Shown here one piece after another: positions 59,268 through 64,000 of a stretch of 64,000 bases of DNA. Source of the stretch: Candidatus Rifleibacterium amylolyticum. Its GTDB lineage: Bacteria; Muiribacteriota; Ozemobacteria; Ozemobacterales; Ozemobacteraceae. The notes beneath the pieces are model-generated. The model saw only the letters and a program-made list of their open reading frames with translations, made no database searches and was not told the origin of the DNA. Both the position numbers and the translations under genes were made by a program. Each line of letters begins with the position of its first letter. The first letter of the stretch is position 1. The stretch is taken from positions 124,001 through 188,000 of the forward strand of contig JAACJG010000004.1 in assembly GCA_009917695.1 (NCBI GenBank), given 5' to 3'.

Positions 59268-62200
59268 TTACTGAGCAGCAGTGTCAGTTTCGAGAGCGCC
59301 GCCGGGGCGCTGACTGAGTATGTGTTCGAACTGGTCGTTGTAATCCTGCAAAATCTTGAGTATGCCGCGTTTTATCGACAGCAGTTCATCGCTTGACGCG
59401 CTTACTTCATGATTTTTCTTGATTTCATCTTCGATTGCATCTTCAAGTTTTTTCACCTTTTCGGTCATGACCGGCAGGTATTTGCTTACTATCTCGCGCT
59501 GTTTCGGGAAGGGCAGTGTCTTCCAGTATTCGCTGTAGACGCTTCTGATAAGGTAAATGCCCATGGTATTGTTCTTGAGATAATCGAACATCTGAGTAAT
59601 GGTGCGTCCGATCGGCTGTGGTTTATCCTGCTGATACCAGAGCTCGAACTGCACAAGCTCATCGTTGTATTCGATGCCATGGCGGGTATTGCTGTCGTCA
59701 GCAAACATTTCGTAGCGCAGCAGCAGATAGACCATGTAATGCTCTTCCAGCTTCTTGGCGGGAATCAGGCCATAACTTGACCAGAGAACCGGGTAGGCGT
59801 CATTGGTAAGAATTGCGTGACAGTTAATCTTGGCGTTGTTCTGACGGTACAGGTTATGCCATTGCGTAATGGCGCTGATGTTGTAAGGTGCGATGCCATG
59901 CAGGGTCTGCAACAGGCTGATCTCATAAGGATTACGGGTCGGAGCGACGGTGACGCCAATATCGCCCTTGCGCAATGCGTCTTTGATTTCTTCTGACAGC
60001 TTGCTGTTTTCGTTGGCGATGCCGAGTGTAACAATATTCATGCGCTGCGGACTGTTGTTGCCGCGGTCATTGAGGGTCATGAGCGGAGTTGCCTGGTTCA
60101 TCAGACTTTCGACCAGGCTCTTTTTAAAGCCTTTGCGCACTGAATCCTTCCAGTGTATGAAGTCTTCGATGCCACCAAACAAACGGCGCTCGATAATGCC
60201 CCGGCAGTATTTGACAATATCCTTTTCGAGCGAGCTGCTCTCTGGGTTGGTGTATTTATCCCAGTTTTCCTTGAGGTTGATGTTAACCAGAAAGTCGCCT
60301 TCGATATCGTTATTCGAGAGGTCACCGAGCAGATATTTATAAAATGGCTCGATATCGCGATCTTCAAAGATAAAGGTTCTGATGAAATTTTGAACTTTTG
60401 AATAAGGCTTGATGCGGTCGAGGCACTGCTCATACTGGCGCTCGATCATGCCGTCTTTCGAAATTCGTGTGAGCTTGGCCGAGAATACTTCGACCTGCTT
60501 TTTGATCGACTGACTCTGAACGCTGAGGAATCTCAGGTAATCTTCGGCGCAGTTGATGCAGAACATTTCGTATTCCATATCGACTGCTTCTTTGGCCTCT
60601 TTAAGCAGCTTGTCGCGCTCATCGTTGAGGTCGGTCATGCGCAGAACCGTGCCGAGTTCCATGAGCTTGCCGCCCAGACCGGCAAAGCCGCTGAGTTTTT
60701 CTTTGAGGCGGTTGCTTATCTCCCGGTATTCGCGCTGTTCTTTGTCAAGTCTGACTTTGATCTCCTGAACCTTGCGATTAAGGATCTCGCGTGGATAACG
60801 TGACAGATACTTTTCGAAGGCAGTCAGGAAATCGACTGCGATATGCGCGCCAAGATCGGGATTGTTGATGATTTCGATGACTTTTTCGAGCAGGTGCTCG
60901 CCAGTCTTTATCGCGGCCTGCTCAAAGCTGACCTTGACCTTTGATCTGATTTCGTCTTTTTTGACGCGATTCTGGTTCATTTCATCGATCTGGCGCAGAA
61001 TGAATGCCGATGCTGATTCGCCTTCGCGCTGCTTGCTGGTGGTGCGCATGGTGTGAAACATCGGGTTGTCCCAGTACTGTTTGCGATCGATGACTTCTTT
61101 GGTCATCAGAAACAGTGCTTCTGGCGTCAGATCGACCTTGCCTGGGTTGTTTTCGGCGAATTCCTGCACCATCGAATCGATGAGAATGCGATCGACTGAC
61201 AGGCGCAGCCAGTAAGTCAGATCCATTGACAGTTTGAAAGTGTAAAGATCTCTGATGACATCGAGGGGGTAATAGAAGCTCTTGAAACCGGCTGAACTGA
61301 AGCATTTGAGCTGCTTGCCTTCAAGATCTGAACTCAGCTGACCCAGTATCTGTGAAGCGTTGTCGAGCATCGAATTCTGTGCCTGGCGCAGCTGTGTTGC
61401 CAGCTTGGTGAAGATGAATTCAGAAGCGATAGCGTAATAGGTTGGAATGTCGTCCTGGTTGCTGGTGCCGAGAAGATAACACTGATCGAAAGGTGTTTCT
61501 TCGCAGACAGCGCCAAATGTCGTTGCATCATTGCTTTTGCCGACCGGGCCGAAATTAACCATGAATTTGTTGCGGCGATCCTGATTGATAATATCTTTTG
61601 CGCTGCGACCAGGCGGAAAATGTTCCTTGTTCATGAAATAGAAGGTTTCGACAAGAGAAGCGTAGCCGTTGCCTTCGAGGCGACCAGTTGAATTGACGTT
61701 GGGGTCGATGGCGATCTGGGTGAAAGCTTCGGGGGTCAGCATAATGCCGACGATGCTGGGCTTGCCGCGCCCGCCAGAAAGCTGATAATAGGCCATTTTC
61801 ATGAGATAGGCGATGTCGATGAACATGCCGGCCCCCGAACCACCGCAAAGCGAGCCGACTATATAGAATTCAGGCGTGAGTATCTGCCCCTGCTTGTTGG
61901 TCAGCGGGACTATGATGTCATCCTGATTGACGTTGCTGCGGGCCATGATTCGGCTCATTTTTGTCTTGATCTGCTGAAAGATCTTCTGAACATCGACAAA
62001 GATGCCAAAACGACCGGTAAATCTGAACTGATGGGCGCCTTGACTGATCTGGCCGATGTGATTCTTCAGCTTCTGCGGGAACCATTCGTAAAGATAGTTG
62101 TAGGTGTCTGAATCAAGATTGCCGGTGATCTGCCCGGCATTCTGAATATTGATCTGATGATATTCGCTTTCGGTCAGTTTGGCGGCTGTTTTTGCCTCTT

Positions 62201-62423
62201 CTTCTGACTGACTGGCATCGAAAATGTCAGTATCTATACACATAAGGTCGATGAAATCCGGGAGCGCAGGTTCTTTGCCGCCGGCCTGATGAAAGGCCTT
62301 CTTTATCTGCGGGCTGCTGAGAAAGGTTTCTTTGAAGTTGATCAGCGATTTTTTGCCTGTCCCACCCAGGCCAACGATAAGAGCCGGGTTCAGCGCAATC
62401 CTGTTCTCGTAGTTTGTACTCAT
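59268..62423 (-). CDS. Large bacterial tubulin/FtsZ-like protein
   Basis: The 1051-residue protein opens with a nucleotide-binding region PALIVGLGGTGKKSLINF (about residues 14-31). Around residue 185 it has IVGSLCGGSGAGMFIDIAYLM, the equivalent of the tubulin/FtsZ GGGTGSG signature. The rest is long and helical with coiled coils (about residues 530-660). This is the tubulin-like family often encoded with VWA proteins and proposed to remodel membranes. The start at 62423 follows a GGGAG site and has a serine-asparagine N-terminus; an upstream in-frame start reads into the divergent promoter region. It heads the operon with the VWA and TPR genes. Confidence 0.8.
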   Translation of the reverse strand: MSTNYENRIALNPALIVGLGGTGKKSLINFKETFLSSPQIKKAFHQAGGKEPALPDFIDLMCIDTDIFDASQSEEEAKTAAKLTESEYHQINIQNAGQITGNLDSDTYNYLYEWFPQKLKNHIGQISQGAHQFRFTGRFGIFVDVQKIFQQIKTKMSRIMARSNVNQDDIIVPLTNKQGQILTPEFYIVGSLCGGSGAGMFIDIAYLMKMAYYQLSGGRGKPSIVGIMLTPEAFTQIAIDPNVNSTGRLEGNGYASLVETFYFMNKEHFPPGRSAKDIINQDRRNKFMVNFGPVGKSNDATTFGAVCEETPFDQCYLLGTSNQDDIPTYYAIASEFIFTKLATQLRQAQNSMLDNASQILGQLSSDLEGKQLKCFSSAGFKSFYYPLDVIRDLYTFKLSMDLTYWLRLSVDRILIDSMVQEFAENNPGKVDLTPEALFLMTKEVIDRKQYWDNPMFHTMRTTSKQREGESASAFILRQIDEMNQNRVKKDEIRSKVKVSFEQAAIKTGEHLLEKVIEIINNPDLGAHIAVDFLTAFEKYLSRYPREILNRKVQEIKVRLDKEQREYREISNRLKEKLSGFAGLGGKLMELGTVLRMTDLNDERDKLLKEAKEAVDMEYEMFCINCAEDYLRFLSVQSQSIKKQVEVFSAKLTRISKDGMIERQYEQCLDRIKPYSKVQNFIRTFIFEDRDIEPFYKYLLGDLSNNDIEGDFLVNINLKENWDKYTNPESSSLEKDIVKYCRGIIERRLFGGIEDFIHWKDSVRKGFKKSLVESLMNQATPLMTLNDRGNNSPQRMNIVTLGIANENSKLSEEIKDALRKGDIGVTVAPTRNPYEISLLQTLHGIAPYNISAITQWHNLYRQNNAKINCHAILTNDAYPVLWSSYGLIPAKKLEEHYMVYLLLRYEMFADDSNTRHGIEYNDELVQFELWYQQDKPQPIGRTITQMFDYLKNNTMGIYLIRSVYSEYWKTLPFPKQREIVSKYLPVMTEKVKKLEDAIEDEIKKNHEVSASSDELLSIKRGILKILQDYNDQFEHILSQRPGGALETDTAAQ

Positions 62424-62502
62424 TTTAAAGACACTCCCGTTTGGAGATAATTTGCCAAAGTATAGTCTCAGGCCGATTCCTCTGTCAAGAAAAGCAAAAT
62501 TA

Positions 62503-62528
62503 AAGGTTTTTACCAAGGTTTTACCTTG
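62503..62528. promoter_or_regulatory. Tandem repeats and inverted repeat in the divergent promoter region
   Basis: AAGGTTTTTACC and AAGGTTTTACC occur in tandem, and CAAGGT with ACCTTG forms an inverted repeat around TTT (62514-62528). The site overlaps the -35 of the HD-GYP gene promoter and lies upstream of the tubulin-like gene. Confidence 0.4.
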
Positions 62529-62547
62529 AGAGTGAATCTGTTATACT
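62520..62547 (+). promoter_or_regulatory. Extended -10 promoter of the HD-GYP gene
   Basis: TTTACC, a 16-base spacer and TATACT with TGT just before it (extended -10) lie about 55 bases before the ATG at 62600. Confidence 0.5.
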
Positions 62548-62599
62548 GACTTGTCTGAAAAGTAGTAAAACTAACTGGCATTGAAGAAAGGGAAAACCT

Positions 62600-63544
62600 A
62601 TGAAACCCCTGGAACTCAGCTGCATTGCCGGAGTCTGGAATACTTCTCTCGGCATTTTGAACGAAAACCTGCAAGGTATAGGCAGTGACCTGCAACTATG
62701 GTTCCCCTGGGGCGGTACCTGGCGCGGGCGTGATCTTGACGGAGGTCTGCCGCCGACTGATTTTCCTGATGATCTTGCTGGTCCGGGTGTCAGCCGGTTT
62801 GGCGGCCGTTTCTGGAAGGCTGTTTCGATCAATGGTACCAGCTGGCTTATCAGTGTGCGCGCACCCAGCACGGCTACCCCTGAGATGGCTGCCTGGGAAT
62901 TACCCGAAAAAGCAGCAGAATCACTTAAAATGCTGTCTGATTTTGTCAGGCTTGAATGCCTTCTTGGCCTGACCATGAAGATTCTCGAAAACCAGTCGCG
63001 CGAAAACATCGGTCATTGGGACCGAGTAAGACATCTGAGTGTTGCTATCGGCAGCGAGATGCGGCTTTCCCCGCGCGAGCTGGCAGACCTCGAAATTGCT
63101 GCGCTTCTGCATGATATTGGCAAGGTGGGTTTACCCGATGAATTGCTCGAGCTGGCTGGCCCACTCGACGAAGAAGACCGCAAAAAGGTTGAGGCGCATT
63201 CCCTGATCGGCTCTGCAATGATTAGAGAAATCCCCGGCATGGAAATGATCGCCGAAATCGTATTGAGTCATCACGAAGCTGTAGACGGCTCAGGTTATCC
63301 GCGTGGCCTCAAACACGAAGAGATTCCTTTCGGTTCTCTTATCATCGCAGTTGCTGACTCTTTTGACGCAATGACTCATTATCGACCCTATGCGATAGAG
63401 CGCACCTATCTGGAAAGCTTCGACGAAATGAAACGTGAGAAGGGTAAATTTTCGCCAGAAGTTCTGGCAGCACTTGAAAGAGTGCTTAAAAATCTCGGAA
63501 TTCTCGATACCAAGCCGCTTGTTGGCTCAAAAGAAGACTGGTAA
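62600..63544 (+). CDS. HD-GYP domain cyclic dinucleotide phosphodiesterase
   Basis: The 314-residue protein has an N-terminal domain of ~115 residues I do not recognise. The HD-GYP domain follows: HWDRVRHLS, AALLHDIGKVGLP, HSLIGSAMI, SHHEAVDGSGYPRGL and ADSFDAMTHYRPY, a full metal and GYP set. It should degrade cyclic di-GMP or a similar signal. It is divergent from the tubulin-like operon and is followed after 16 bases by a BMP-family gene with its own ribosome site. Confidence 0.85.
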   Translation: MKPLELSCIAGVWNTSLGILNENLQGIGSDLQLWFPWGGTWRGRDLDGGLPPTDFPDDLAGPGVSRFGGRFWKAVSINGTSWLISVRAPSTATPEMAAWELPEKAAESLKMLSDFVRLECLLGLTMKILENQSRENIGHWDRVRHLSVAIGSEMRLSPRELADLEIAALLHDIGKVGLPDELLELAGPLDEEDRKKVEAHSLIGSAMIREIPGMEMIAEIVLSHHEAVDGSGYPRGLKHEEIPFGSLIIAVADSFDAMTHYRPYAIERTYLESFDEMKREKGKFSPEVLAALERVLKNLGILDTKPLVGSKEDW

Positions 63545-63560
63545 AAATTCTGGAGGAAAA

Positions 63561-64000
63561 ATGAAGATCAAGTTCCTGGCTTTGTTGGTTGCGTTGATTG
63601 TTCTGGCCGTTGCTCCGGTATCTGCGGATACTCTGCGAGTTGGTGTTGTTCTGTCAATTGGCGGCCTTGGTGATGAATCGTTCAATGATGCTGCCTATCA
63701 GGGAATAATGCAATTGCGCAAAGAGGGAGACTGTATCGTCGAAGTTGTCGAGCCCGGCAGCATAAGTGGCATTGAGCCGGCATTGCGCTATTTCTGTGAG
63801 CGAAATATGGACATGGTCTGCGCCGTCGGCATTTTTGCCAACGATGCCGTTCGGCGTATCGCTGTGGCTTTTCCTGAAAGCCGTCTGGTGCTTATCGACT
63901 CTGTGGTAACCATGCCAAATGTTTTGTCGATTTTGTTCGATGAAGAGCAGGGTTCATTTTATGCCGGCGCTTTTGCGGCGCTGGCCAGTCGCAGCAATGT
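63561..64000 (+). CDS. BMP-family ABC transporter substrate-binding protein (3' partial)
   Basis: The frame starts at an ATG after TGGAGGAAAA and stays open to the window end (146 residues visible). It has a signal peptide (MKIKFLALLVALIVLAVAPV, cut near VSA). The BMP pattern follows: VGVVLSIGGLGDESFNDAAYQGI and FDEEQGSFYAGAFAA. BMP proteins bind nucleosides or similar ligands for ABC transporters. No lipobox Cys follows the signal, so it looks soluble. The missing part lies right of the window. Confidence 0.8.
   Translation, partial: MKIKFLALLVALIVLAVAPVSADTLRVGVVLSIGGLGDESFNDAAYQGIMQLRKEGDCIVEVVEPGSISGIEPALRYFCERNMDMVCAVGIFANDAVRRIAVAFPESRLVLIDSVVTMPNVLSILFDEEQGSFYAGAFAALASRSN

Overview
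The window looks like chromosomal DNA of an uncultivated Gram-negative (two-membrane) bacterium. The evidence is an outer-membrane barrel protein, a LolA-like protein, Skp/OmpH-like chaperones, RND export, Hfq, multihaem cytochrome c and type IV pilin-like proteins. A class I-type HMG-CoA reductase domain, a bacterial tubulin-like protein and many secreted proteins with no clear family would fit a deep-branching lineage such as Candidatus Riflebacteria. That placement is an impression, not something the sequence proves. I noticed no rRNA, tRNA, CRISPR array, insertion sequence or phage gene.

Region 1 (1-16322) centres on a probable lipid biosynthesis and export locus. It holds an acyl/aryl-CoA synthetase-ACP-HMG-CoA reductase fusion (cut by the left window edge) and a formyltransferase. 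After an interruption (two tiny membrane proteins, an adenylate/guanylate cyclase and an AlkD-like protein) come a UbiA-like prenyltransferase, a phosphohistidine swivel phosphotransferase of the PEP synthase/rifampicin phosphotransferase type, an MMPL/RND exporter, a BtaA-like aminocarboxypropyl transferase, a LolA-like periplasmic protein and an outer-membrane barrel. Together they read as activation, reduction, decoration and export of an unidentified lipid or polyketide-like molecule.

Region 2 (16327-31127) has mutM, a histidine kinase that lacks its phosphoacceptor histidine, a secreted propeller-like protein and a ten-haem cytochrome c. Next is a pseudopilin cluster ending in a ~1560-residue secreted protein, then further Skp-like secreted proteins. 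Three Skp-like genes share the same N-terminal motif.

Region 3 (31247-49794) is mostly minus strand: an M20 peptidase, a tandem HD/HD-GYP protein, SSB, a DUF218 protein, ComEC without its metallo-beta-lactamase domain, a propeller, an SH3-NlpC/P60 hydrolase and ComEA. A tightly packed run then reads, in transcription order, M28 peptidase, MazG-like, membrane protein, substrate-binding protein, propeller, LigA, QueE-like, DUF2225, TPR, LeuRS-like, ComEA. The QueE-like and LeuRS-like proteins appear to have lost their catalytic parts.

Region 4 (49905-64000) has a second pseudopilin triad, a polysaccharide deacetylase, a candidate small RNA beside hfq, and an operon for a tubulin/FtsZ-like protein, a membrane-anchored VWA protein and a large secreted TPR protein. 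Divergent from this are an HD-GYP gene and a BMP-family substrate-binding protein cut by the right edge.
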